The notes beneath the pieces were generated by a model, which saw nothing but the letters and a program-made list of their open reading frames with translations, did no database searches and was not told the DNA's origin. A stretch of DNA of 64,000 nucleotides from positions 1,715,501 to 1,779,500 of the forward strand of contig JACYXH010000175.1 in assembly GCA_026745465.1 (NCBI GenBank), given 5' to 3'. This document shows positions 13,783 to 33,725 of the stretch, piece after piece. This DNA comes from Lota lota. Taxonomy: Eukaryota; Chordata; Actinopteri; Gadiformes; Lotidae. A program made the position numbers and the translations under genes. How positions within the stretch are numbered: the stretch's first letter is position 1; each line of letters starts with the position of its first letter.

Positions 13783-15366
13783 GTTTAATAGATGAAGTGC
13801 TAAATTCGTCCAACACTGGGCACCTTTGCTACAGCCTGTTCGTGCCCTTCTGCAAAGAGCTAAGAAGGATGGCGGATACACAGGAAACGCTTCTGAAACA
13901 ACGCGAGATTATAGACGTAATCGTGTGGTTATAACCATAACGACTATGCTCACTAGGTGTCGTTGTTTGTTCGCGTTAATGAGTTGTACAAGTAAATAAA
14001 CATAATACAATGTTTATTGCTTATTAAGTCAGTTAATACCGAATTATATGCATAGACCAATGATATCCGTCATAGGTCTTCTGTATTGCTCATTTGCACA
14101 TGCAAACTCCTCCATTTCACTGTTATGCCCGAGTGCTGATATTTTATGTATTCATGTGGTGTAGGATTATAAGTCAGTTTGATCATAACAATGCTGTGTA
14201 GAATGAACTTTGTTGTGCTTTTGAGATTCTTGTTTGCTGCAGCAGAACAAATAAGACTGAAAAGCCCAAACAGACACAGATTGTATAACCCAATTTATTT
14301 AGAAGTATAATAATACAATGCCAACAGAAACTATCAGTGAGGTAACCAACAGAAAATAACTTGCTCTGGTGGCACATTTTACGCTAAAACCTGAGATATT
14401 ATTTGCTGAGTGCGTGTGTAATCTTTGGGCCCACCCGTGCATGCCTTGAGTTTATTGTGAGTGGCCTCGAAGATAGAGGAACATATGAAGGCGCCGCTCT
14501 CTACTTCCTGTAAAATATGCTTGACAGGAACACCTACGAGACGTTAACCGACATTGTTTCAGAAGAGAAATGGATGACTTCTCAACAGTTCCTTTCAGTT
14601 CCAAGCCTTTAGAATTAGCCTACTGTCTGATGATAATATTGATGAACTCCTAACAAGTAAGAGCATCTATTTTCTGTACACTGAAAGCTTATTCTCTCTT
14701 CTCACATTTGATTATTTGTCTGTTTGTATATTGTATCTCTTCTCCCAACAAGACCCAGACAGTGTTTTTCTGGATTTGTGACTTTTAATGTCGTTTAGGT
14801 TTGCCTTTGTCCTTTTGTTTAATCCTGAAGGTATTTTATTGCTACTACATTTCTGCAGAAGTGTCTAGTTTTGCCTCCATTCCTTTTGCCACGGTAGAAC
14901 TGCACACTTGGCACATGCCATTTGATTGAGGTAGACCATGATTACTATCCCTTCATAAGGAGATCATCATGTTTGATAATTTTTCTACTGCGACCTATAA
15001 TTTTCCTTCGGTTTTACTTTTTTTGTAACGAAGGGCTTGTAGTTAGTAACGATTAGAAAGCACATTGAGTAAATGTCGGCCTGTAAAGCAGTTTTTGGTA
15101 ATTGTGGTATAAGACAATTGAACTTGGAATGACTTATCGAGACACTTTCTATTTTTGGCATAGTATTCATTTGAAAAATGTAGTGGTTAAAATAAGAGAT
15201 GTTTGTCTATCAAATAACTTGAATGGCTAGGCTACCCCTTCATTCTTAACTGAAAGATGTAGCATTTACTCACATGGTGCATATCTTCCTTTTAGATTTA
15301 ATTTCAGTTTCTGTTTCTTTGAATAAATTGTAGATTTGAAGCCCTGTACCTTCCAGTTATAAAGCT
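13783..15366. promoter_or_regulatory. Shared upstream region of atp5pb (-) and traf3ip3 (+)
   Basis: About 1.6 kb between divergently transcribed genes. ATGGCGG at 13869-13875, about 90 bp upstream of the atp5pb ATG, resembles a YY1-type site common in promoters of respiratory genes. CTACTTCCTGTA at 14511-14522 is a good ETS/PU.1-type site (ACAGGAAGTAG on the other strand), about 850 bp upstream of the traf3ip3 ATG. This would fit an immune-cell gene with an upstream non-coding exon. These are motif matches only. A splice acceptor for the traf3ip3 coding exon probably lies shortly before 15367. Confidence 0.45.
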
Positions 15367-22080
<6,714 letters not shown>

Positions 22081-24342
22081 AATATATGGTAGTGTTATTA
22101 TTCCAAAACAGATATTTAAATGGAATAGATTAATAAAAAGTTCTTAATTATTTATCTTAGTAATTTTAAAGATAATTGGACTATGTTTAGTGAAGTGGGG
22201 GGAATAGCCTATATGACATGCATGGTACTAAAATAAGCTAATAATCCAATGTCCCACCAACATAATAATGTGTTCATCAGTTACCTCATTTTATAATTAA
22301 ACCTTCTGGAAACATCCGACAAGCACTGTTGACATTTTTGTCATTTCTACATAATTTCTTTTTTCATGAATAAAGTGAACAGAAACCTTTATATTTACTA
22401 ATATAAGTTAGAACCAGAGACTTGGACAAAACAATCATGCACATTTTCAATCCGGTCCATAAAATAACTTCGAAATCATCATGGGAAATAGGACAATAAT
22501 AACTAAGCAGTGAAGGTTGCCATAATGGTTTGGGTTGACTTAATCCCTGGCAGTGTTGGCACTAGTTCTGTTCAGGCTGTAGAGGAGTGTTTCACTGTGT
22601 CCACAGACAACATTTTGTATTCAAAGGAAATTTGATGTTACAAAAGATCACCAAGCAAATAGGTGCCATGGGTTCGATCTGGTCCAGTAGTGAGGAGATA
22701 AAGCCCTCAACAACTATACTCTCATGTATCACCCTGAGGAACTTGTATACGCCTCTACACAGGTTTCCGAACACAGCATTTGTGGCTTGAACTTCACAAT
22801 TGCTCGACCATGACCTTGGTGTAGTGTCAGTGTAAGAACTTTTAACAATAACGTTTTGTTTCACAAACATACATTATCCATTAAATAAATGGTATTGGCC
22901 TTTGGTAGACAGCTTACATAATTTACCTTCATACCATTATACGTAGCTGCTGAACCAGGCCGATAGCATTTGTCTGTTGTCAATGACATATGAGCTTTGC
23001 CAGAAGAGCACATGTTAAATTTGATTGGTTGTTAATTAGCTTTCCAATCTCTATCTGGGCATGGTCAGTGAAGAAAATTAAAATATGTTTTTTTTTTCAA
23101 TCTGCCATTTAAAAAGATATATTTTAGTACAGCTAAAGGAATAAGCAACAGAACACTCATCACAGGCAAGTTGAGCAGAATGTCCTTCTGAGTCACAAGG
23201 AAATCACAAATGCCATTGTGGTAGTGTGTGTGGATGATGGCTGGTTTAAGCAGCCTCACCTGGCCCGAGTTAGACTGATTGGAGTCTGGAGCTGGGTGGG
23301 GCTGCACACCTGTTGCACATTGAGCAATCAATGTGCACAGGTTAAACCAGCCATCACCACACATACTCGAGAGAGCTCTCCCACATGGCAGCATGGAGCA
23401 CCAGCTGTCTGTGTCATTTTACTCAACCTTGGCAATAAACCGGTTTCAACATCACCACCCTGTGTCCATTGGTTTGGAGGAGCCCGAGGAAAGTCACCTA
23501 GGTGGAGTGGGAAAAGCCACCTAGGTGGCGTGTAGTAGTGGTCATTGTTACAGCCATTTTACAACAAGAAATAATATTAATCAAGTCAATGTATATTTAA
23601 TGTTATATTCCTTTGTGATGGTATTTCACTCATTCGCCAAAAAAAACAGACCACTTTGAACACATCTTGTCAAAGTAACCAACTTCACGGCCGGTAACCC
23701 ACCCTAACTGAATTTGGTTAGGGCCAAGGGTTGATGATTGTAATAATTGATTGGATAATGGTTAATGACACACAAATATACATTAAAGGCACAACTTTTA
23801 TGTTGCTCTGCCTCATTTATTAGCATTTCCTTTTTTTTGTAAACCTTCCTTTGAATTAAACAAAGTAAAAAAATAAAAGGGACAGTTTTTATATGCTACC
23901 ATCTTTAGCTTGATCCGGAGTCAAACCACACTCAAAACTGAACTTTCCAACACAGGCCTGAGGCCATCGCTATTGTATTCCTGCTATTGCCATTGTATTC
24001 AGTGTTTGTTTTTTTAACAGTTCCAGATAAATCCCCATTATAGATGAATACTGACACAGCATATCCACTTCACGACATTTGACCTCTATCTTTCAAACAG
24101 TACTTACCTGTATGTTCCCCAAATACATGAGAGGGCTTTCAAGGGATGGATCTAACCTGCTTTCACACCAATCTCCCTGGGACCCTGGCATTAAAGGTAG
24201 GAGAATGCCAGTCTAATATGAGACTAATTAATAAAGTAACTACATGTAGATGGCAGCATTATATTTCCCAATAGGAAAATTGGGTTATGGGCCATAAAGA
24301 TGATTATGATTGTTTCTTATTTTCCGTATTTTCACACTATAG
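22081..24342. other. Intergenic between traf3ip3 and the DNase gene
   Basis: No coding exon was recognised. The first part is the traf3ip3 3' UTR. A cluster of inverted repeats lies at 23224-23528 and is listed separately. The promoter of the DNase gene should be at the right, but no defined element was seen. Confidence 0.5.
23224..23528. repeat. Nested inverted-repeat cluster
   Basis: The arms 23224-23249 (with GATGGCTGGTTTAA) and 23341-23366 (with TTAAACCAGCCATC) are inverted copies. Between them is a perfect hairpin, TGCACATTGA, loop GCAA, TCAATGTGCA (23314-23337). Downstream, two CACCTAGGTG palindromes lie at 23495-23504 and 23518-23527. This is probably a dispersed DNA repeat and not a gene. 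Confidence 0.6.
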
Positions 24343-26437
<2,095 letters not shown>

Positions 26438-27233
26438 ACCAGTCAGGACAATCATCCTCAGCAGCCAGCTCACCCTTTCCACTGGAACCATTTCTGTTTT
26501 ACTGGATGTTAACACATTTTGTAAATATATTTGATCAATTTGATTTTAAATATTTGTTGTTTTTATTGGCCTTGCCAACAACAGCAACATAATAATGGAG
26601 TTGAGTGTTCTCAGAGGCCAATAAACATCACTTGTTTCAGCGTGGCGGAAGTGAGTGCTGGAGTTTATGTTGTGCATCTGAAACCACACCACATGAAAGC
26701 TGACGTTATTCTGTGATACGGCTTAAGGTAAAGACAAAGGAACTTTTACGACTCAACATTTATATAAGTTCATTTCTAATTATAATACTACAATCCTGTG
26801 TTTGTCTTTTTCTACTTGTTAATGATTGTTGGTTGGTTGGTTATTTTCTCAGCCATTTGTTCTCATAACCCTAAAGTGCATGTTTATATGTGGGTTTGTT
26901 TTGACAGGAAGTGATTTGAATTAGCAACAGAAGTGACATTGCTTCGACTTTACTCGGTTCACTCTGCACATCTAAAATATCCTAAGATGTGTTTTTTTAA
27001 AACCCATGCTTTAATTCAACATGCCTTCATGTCAGTCTTGAATGTACTCTCCTACTTTTTACTTTAAAGTATTACTCTTCAAACATTGCAAAAAATAATG
27101 AAAGGTGATGAAAAAAAAAAGATTCTGAGTATTTTTCCGGTTGTATTCATTGCAGGCATAATATGCATTTTATAAAAGGGACAATATTAACAACTCAATA
27201 TATTTCCGGGACATTTAAATTACGTTGTTACAG
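26438..27233. other. 3' UTR of the DNase gene and upstream region of the next gene
   Basis: Contains the AATAAA signal at 26620-26625. A possible first coding exon for the next gene is ATGAAAG at 27098-27104 followed by GTGATG. It is in phase with the acceptor at 27233/27234, but the evidence is weak. Nothing else was recognised. Confidence 0.4.
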
Positions 27234-29866
27234 ATACAGCTCTTCCCTCCACTGTAGATTTGGACTTTGAGTTCCTGCAATCTGAAGAACAGGTCAGGAC
27301 AGATACCTCCAAGGAAAATTCACCAGTCCAAACTGCGGTAAACGAGGCTCTGCATCAGCAAACACTTAGCAGACTAACAGGTGCTTACTCACAGGAAACA
27401 AAAGGTACAAATATGTCTGGACATGATGACAAAGGAGAATGGAAGGATGAAGAAGTCCCAGCGAGCAACAGGCCTGGTGTCCCTGAGGACCTGCAAGAGG
27501 CATGCTGAAAACGCAGGTAAAAAACTCTGTAAGACAGAAGAGGAACAGGAGGCAACGGCAAATGAACCAGAGGATGAGCTCTGGGACGGCTATAATGAGG
27601 ACAGGGTCGCCACGGGACAACCTCTGGCCCCAGATGACAGTAAAGTAAGAAATGAGATGGAACTAGGTGGGAGCGAAAGTGATGAGGACATGGGCTATTT
27701 TCAGAAAGGACCTCGAGATGAAAGTTGGATGAATACAAAAGGTAATTTTCTTCCGGAGGAAGAGCGAGAGAGAGCAAACGAGAGGGGTGCCGAGTCAGAT
27801 GATTCGATGTACAAAGACAAAGAGAAGGAGGCGAAGAAAGTTAACCTCCTTACACTGCTTTCTCCGCGAGAAGATGGAGGCCAATGCAGAGATGAGGACG
27901 TTCTTCATTTTCCTATACGAGACCTAGTGCAGAGTCTGGGGGAGCTTGTGTCTGAAGATGACACGGTTGAGGGCACTTCTGACAAAGTGAAGGACTTCAC
28001 TGGGGATGACCACCAAGAGGCCGGGGAGACCTTTGCCGAGTTCCCCCCAGACATCTCTTCATGGGGGGAAGACGAGGCCATAGCTGAAGAAAGCAAATAC
28101 AATCTGGATGCAGTGCTTTCTGCCTCGAGTGAGATATCCTATCTTGACAGAGAGACAGAGCCCACACTGTTAGGTACAGTAAATAGTAACAATAAAGAAG
28201 ACCAGGATTTGTGCCCTGGATGGACAGAAACGGCTATAGACGCAAAGCGCAGGGCTTTCACAGCTGGAGAAACTGACAACAAATGCAAATCAAAAACCCT
28301 TCCATATGCACAGAGAACTGTGCTGCCATGTTGGAGTGATGTTGGAGATGAGATAGGTGCGTGTCTAGAGGATGCAGATCATACCCAAGATGAGGCAGAG
28401 CTAAATGGAGCAACCAACGCAACATGCTCTCTATCAGATAAAGACCTTCATAATTTCTATGACTATACATGTGCCAGTGAGTCCATCTTTGACGTAAGAC
28501 CACCAATGATACACATCTTCAGCAACAGTGATGATGATATCCAAGCTAACAAGACTGATGGGGAATACAAAAGAGATGATTTGAGTGAGCATGAGTCAAT
28601 TCCTGCAATCAGTCCACCGCCATTACAGAAACACCATGTTGAGATGAGGACAATCTACGAAGACTCATCTCTGACAAAAATCGACACCACATGGGAGTCA
28701 CCGACTGGTAGTGAGGACAACATGTGGGCAAACATGCCTTTGTTCTCTCAAGATTCCACGTTAAACACAGATGATGAAGACAAGCAGAACTCACAGTCTT
28801 CACTTGAAACTGCAGAGTCTGCAGAAGTTCAGGGTGACATCCACCTGATCACCTTGTTGTCCAATCAGGGATCTGTGGATGATGATTTCTTCTTTACCCA
28901 TGAGGACGAGGCTTCGGGAATTGCTGAGCTCTGCCATTATGGAGACGAGTATGAAGACAAGGGGAATTGGGAAGAGGAACAGGAGAGAATCCAGGCTTTC
29001 TACGAGTTTTACAATGACAGCAATGGGGAAATGGATCAAGAAGGTGAGCATGTACATAATCTTTAAATAAGGATACCAAAAAACCAAGATAGTAAGTTCA
29101 TTGATGCCTGCATATACCTTTGCAACCTTGGGTTTGGTTTGATTTGATCATGTTTTTATCATTGTGTAGGCAGGAAGACAAAAGTACACTTTTGCACAGA
29201 TCTGTTGTCTCAAGTCATTCACTATGATAGTGAGGAGTAAGTGTCATTTCTCATGTGTAAAATTGCCTCATGATGGTCTAACCAACTGCCACACGCAGAT
29301 CTGAACTAATGTCTACCATCTTGTTGGTAATGGCAGGGATTCATTGGACAGCTCTACAGAGGCAGAGGAAGAGATGATACCTGAATACAAAGTAAGAGGA
29401 TTATTATGATTACCTGAAAGGATGTCAAGCACAAATTGCACATCTGCATCCAAATACATATGATGCACATGCACATAACATAGTAATTCAATTTCTTTAG
29501 GAGAAGAGTGAATATGATACACCCACAATGAACACCAATCAACAACTCCAGTGCAATGTGGTGCCAGAGAATGTAGGACTCAGGAACACACAGTTACAAA
29601 GCAGAAAACAGAAGGTGTGCTTTGATAGTTCTTCAATTGAGTTGATTTGTGGATAAAGTACAATGAAATACATCAGAAAATGATCAAATATATGTAATAT
29701 TTTATTCAATTATCCTATGTACATATATCTTTCATTGTCCCCGTAGTGTCTAGGGTTGGTGAAATTGATCCTCAAGATGTTCCTGGTGATAGGGATGGGA
29801 CTGCTGGTGCTCTGGTGGTCTATGGATGAGACTGACTTCTTTGGACTCCCCCTTTTCAATGGATAA
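27234..29866 (+). CDS. Unrecognised acidic protein with C-terminal membrane anchor and KVHF motif
   Basis: I do not recognise this family. The 3' structure is clear: a large exon ending at 29043, then 29170-29236, 29337-29391, 29501-29614 and 29747-29866, all with consensus borders and matched phases. The body is very rich in Asp and Glu, without a globular domain I know. Two similar short motifs occur, VNLLTLLSPRE and IHLITLLSNQG. KTKVHFCTDLL in exon 29170-29236 fits the RVxF docking consensus for protein phosphatase 1. The last exon gives a single span (KLILKMFLVIGMGLLVLWW) followed by about 17 residues (DETDFFGLPLFNG). The 5' end is uncertain. An upstream frame (27234-27404, with DFEFLQSEEQ) joins the main frame if 27405-27537 is an intron, giving about 670-680 residues. 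That intron lacks a pyrimidine tract. A start at ATG 27423 is the alternative. Poly(A) signal AATAAA at 29931-29936. Confidence 0.72.
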
Positions 29867-30169
29867 TATGCCTATTTTTTTCATATAAAGCATTGCTTGA
29901 TGGCTTATTATCAATTAAGTAAATTACACAAATAAAAAATTCTTTGACAAAAAAGAGTTGTGTATCTTGAAAACACGGGTAAATCTGGGAGTTGCATTTG
30001 AAAGATGGAGACAGTTTAGAGCCCAGAAGGATTTCACGACGGATGCCACGTGGGCTGGTTTATAATTGGCAAACAATAAATAAATTGGAAACGTATATAT
30101 TAGCATTTCAATTTACAGTCTAGGACTCGTCGTTGCTTGTCGTTGGATAATTTCGCGCATCTCAAAATA

Positions 30170-30247
30170 TACTGCTCAAAAAAATAAAGGGAACACTTGG
30201 AGTTACATTCTGTTGTTTAAGTGTTCCCTTTATTTTTTTGAGCAGTA
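30170..30247. mobile_element. 78-bp miniature Tc1-derived element
   Basis: The left end TACTGCTCAAAAAAATAAAG and the right end CTTTATTTTTTTGAGCAGTA are perfect inverted repeats of about 28 bp, flanked by TA on each side. The short interior (GGAGTTACATTCTGTTGTTT) matches the sub-terminal right end of the full Tc1 element at 51772-53349. It is therefore an internal-deletion derivative of that family. Confidence 0.95.
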
Positions 30248-30604
30248 TATAATGTTACGCTCAACCTGTCAACCCGCGTGAGGTTCGAATCTGAGGAGGA
30301 ACTCTTTCCAGTATTGTGAATTTGGACTGCAGTGCCCTTTTTAAACGTTCGGTGTCAACGTTACATATTGTACCTTTATTATATAGAATATAGGTAATAT
30401 TGGAATATAAAAAGGAAGTGTCTTTCATGTTTATATGAATACTACCCAATGGTGGTGATAGGGGCGTTGCTAGGAATTGAGGACATTCGGGGCTCAGGCT
30501 TGATCCTAAATCAAATCAAATCCTCAAATCAAATCCTATGATTGACAATAGAGATTGTTTAAAAACTAGCTCTATTTTTTATTTTTATTTTTGCTGTTAG
30601 TGTG

Positions 30605-30606
<2 letters not shown>

Positions 30607-30674
<68 letters not shown>

Positions 30675-30729
30675 ACACCACAAACGCACACACACACACA
30701 CACACACTGTAGTGGAAAAATGACCTCAG

Positions 30730-30816
<87 letters not shown>
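30607..30816. repeat. Interrupted (CA)n microsatellite
   Basis: Three CA tracts are separated by short unique pieces (ATACACACACCACAAACG near 30670; TGTAGTGGAAAAATGACCTC near 30708). It is non-coding. Apparent His-Thr and Cys-Val reading frames are artefacts of the repeat. Confidence 0.98.
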
Positions 30817-30818
<2 letters not shown>

Positions 30819-31298
30819 ACCCGTAGTTGCGTTTCTTGATCAACGATTTAATATTATTTTTGAGGGATTAAATGCATGATAGTAATGACAGATTAATAAA
30901 TCCGGGGCTATTTTTGTATTCTGATTTTTGTCAAAAAATAAACAAAAACGAACGACGCCCATGGGTGGCGCAACTACATCGCTGCTGGCTGCTACGGCTT
31001 CAAAACGAAAAACATCACCGCCAAAAGGAAACGGAACTGAGTACTGTTGCGTATGGGTGTGAACGTTTTGTCTACTTTTAATAGGTGGTGCAAAGATGGG
31101 TGGAGTTACTTATTTGGATTACGAAGCAAAAGCGGGTACTGCCCTTAGCCATCGATTGAAACAAACGCACCCAATAGTTAGGCACCAAAATAGTTCGTTT
31201 CGTCAATCTAAATTGTGGCTATAGAATATTGTAGTTTGTGTACATTTCATGCACTGTTTAACCGAAGGTAGCTTATTTAAGGAACTCAAACCAACACC

Positions 31299-33725
31299 AT
31301 GTCCACGCTGAGCAGCAAATCTGACCAAGAAATAAGCGTACTGCTTGATGAATATGGAATAAAACACGGACCGGTTGTAGGTAAGTACAATTCCTAATGT
31401 TGATATGCAGTTTACGTTATGCAATGGAGTGTTTTTTTTTTAATATTGGATATTGATTTGTTTTTGTTGTTGTGCACTGTTTCGCCTAACGTTAGATTCA
31501 ACAAGATCGCTGTACGAAAAGAAGATACTAGAGGCTATGGGTAATAAGAAAAAGGCAAAACCATCCTCCGACAAAACCTTCTACAGAGAAGAGGGTAAGT
31601 AAGTTACTCTTAGCCCCATATCCATATGTACATGTCCATACTTAAGGTAGAATGCAAGCGCTATGTTTGACCAGGTTCCTGAGTTCGGAAGTTCCTGAAA
31701 TCTAAGAATATATACTCATATTCCACATGGATGCCCCGGAACATCACTGTTTATCCGAGATAAATCCATAAAAAGACAGTTTGTGTAAATGTTTATCAAC
31801 ATTCCATATCTTACTTTGCTCTTCTTTGCTGCTCGTTATGAGAAAAGTACTTGAATGATGCGAGCTCAATTCGCCATGACACCTAACCACCACAGTGGGT
31901 TAGGACAAACTAACATGGCAGCTAAGGTGAGAACGCCCAAGAGGAATATTGGCATATTCAAAGACCCGTCCAAACCAGGCAAAAACACGCTTTCTACCTC
32001 ATTGTGTACAATGGGCTGGCATTGTCACTTCCTAAATGTTGGGTCATTGGCAGTTATTCCATAGTAATAACTCTTCAAGGCATTGCAAAAATAAAACTCA
32101 TCTATTTTCGTTGTTCTAATTTCAGAGGAAGAAGTGACCTATGTGAGCTATAGGACACCTGTAAGTGTCCTCAAACATGATCCACTTCATCATATGTATC
32201 TAAGATACATTATGTATCAATTGTTAATTTACACCCTGGTTTCTTTTTTCCTTTCTTCAGATTATGAGTGAAGGCTATGGAGGGAGGTAAGTTTCCTATA
32301 TCAAATTGTATAACCTAACCTTACTATAACGTAAACTGAATTACGCTTATCTAAACTCTTAAAGATAACATGTGTCCTTTCCAATCAGAGAACCATACTC
32401 TCATTCAGGCCCGGAATTCCCTCAAAGGAACCTTCATGATGCGTGAGTTATCAGTGTACTGCATTTTCTTCAGATATCACAGAACACAAAAAAACATGTT
32501 TTTTATTCCCCTCATAGAAATCCCTACTTAAGATCAAGGTCTGAATACAGTAGTCAAGATTTTGTTGACAAGTAAGTACCAACTAATTGTCCATTTGAAT
32601 TTATTTATCCTCAAAGGACCTCATATGTATCTTATTGTGGCCTTCACCAATGAAGCAACCAAAAGTACCAAAAATGTGTGTGGCAATTAAGTCATTACTA
32701 TTTTATTTTGTTGCCAAAGATGTAAGAACTAGGTGAACCACAGGGAAAAAAAGGACTCAAAAGCACGACTCGGAGGTAACAGTCTAGATAGTAAGAATGG
32801 TCTTTACTAAGAAACCAGGGTCAGTACACGGGTAATCAGTTGGAGATCAGGCAAACAATCCGGCAGGGAGTAGACAGGCGTAGTGGTTCGGTAAACGGGT
32901 AATCAGTTGGAGATCAGGCAAACAATCCGGTAGGGAGAAGGCAGAGACGTAGTCGGGAATAATAGGCAGGAATCAAAAAGCCAGGAATCGTACAAATCGC
33001 TCGGAGTAATGCTGGAACGTTTGACACAGAGGAACAAAGACAAACTGGCACAGAGGAAGGGAAACACACAGACTAAATACACTAGGAGGGGAATGTTAAT
33101 GAGGGACAGGTGAAAACAATCAAGGTGAATGGGAACAATCAGAAGGAGGAAACACAAGGACAGAGTGAAGTCTTCAATGAAGGGGGCAAGATGTGACAGA
33201 AGACTGCTGCTGTGGTCTAAAGGACATTTAAACATGGGCACAATCTTGTTGCAATGGTCATCATCGCTATCACTTCAATGTACCTAAAGTCTGCACATTT
33301 GCATTTCACAAAGGCACCGAACAAAGATGCTTTAACAAATGTTGAGGATTCTCAGTACATTGTAGCAATGAGTTCTGCTTTAATGACCACAGTATAAGTC
33401 ATGTACATGTTTGTCTGGCAACTTGTGCACATGCGTATTGTTTTACACTGAATGTTCTTCAGAACTCTTCTTTTATAATACTTCCAAGTAATATATAATT
33501 GTATTGTTTTTTAGGCACCATGAAACACCTTCGACTTACAGTACTATGTCCTACTCAAACTCCACCCCAGTGAAATGTAGCGTACCTGTTCCAGAGGAGA
33601 AGTCTCATCGGCTCATTCCACTCTGGGTACAGTTTCTGGTCTTTCTGGCTGTTGCAGTGTTTCTGTACTTTGTGTTTTGCAACATGGAGTCCACACACAG
33701 TGAGCCTTTTAAACAAGTAAAGTGA
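31299..33725 (+). CDS. emd: Emerin, LEM-domain inner nuclear membrane protein
   Basis: Emerin is a C-terminally anchored inner nuclear membrane protein that binds BAF and lamins. Seven coding exons: 31299-31380, 31496-31594, 32126-32160, 32261-32286, 32389-32442, 32518-32571, 33515-33725; 186 residues, shorter than human emerin (254), mainly in the middle region. Residues 1-45 are the LEM domain (LSSKSDQEISVLLDEYGIKH, GPVVDSTRSLYEKKILE). A Ser/Tyr-rich linker follows (EEVTYVSYRTP, SEYSSQDF). Residues about 150-171 form the membrane span (LWVQFLVFLAVAVFLYFVF), with a short lumenal tail. Very small internal exons (26 and 35 nt) are notable. The start has a good Kozak context (ACACCATGT). AATAAA at 33789-33794 is the likely poly(A) signal. 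Confidence 0.92.
32745..33195. repeat. Probable dispersed repeat with an internal 67-bp tandem duplication, in emerin intron 6
   Basis: The segment ACGGGTAATCAGTTGGAGAT occurs twice, starting at 32828 and 32895, and both copies run on into CAGGCAAACAATCCGG. The surrounding A/G-rich sequence without coding content looks like a known style of teleost interspersed repeat. Family not assigned. Confidence 0.55.

Larger units (their letters stand above)
29867..31298. other. Intergenic between the acidic anchored-protein gene and emerin
   Basis: Holds the 3' UTR of the preceding gene, a 78-bp Tc1-derived miniature element (30170-30247) and a (CA)n block (30607-30816), each listed separately. The emerin promoter should lie at 30850-31290. 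No TATA box stands out. Confidence 0.55.

Noticed and set aside
27381..29066. A single 561-residue unspliced ORF as the complete acidic gene
   Set aside because: It begins without an ATG and ends just past a perfect donor (29043/29044). The in-phase exons to 29866 supply the membrane anchor.
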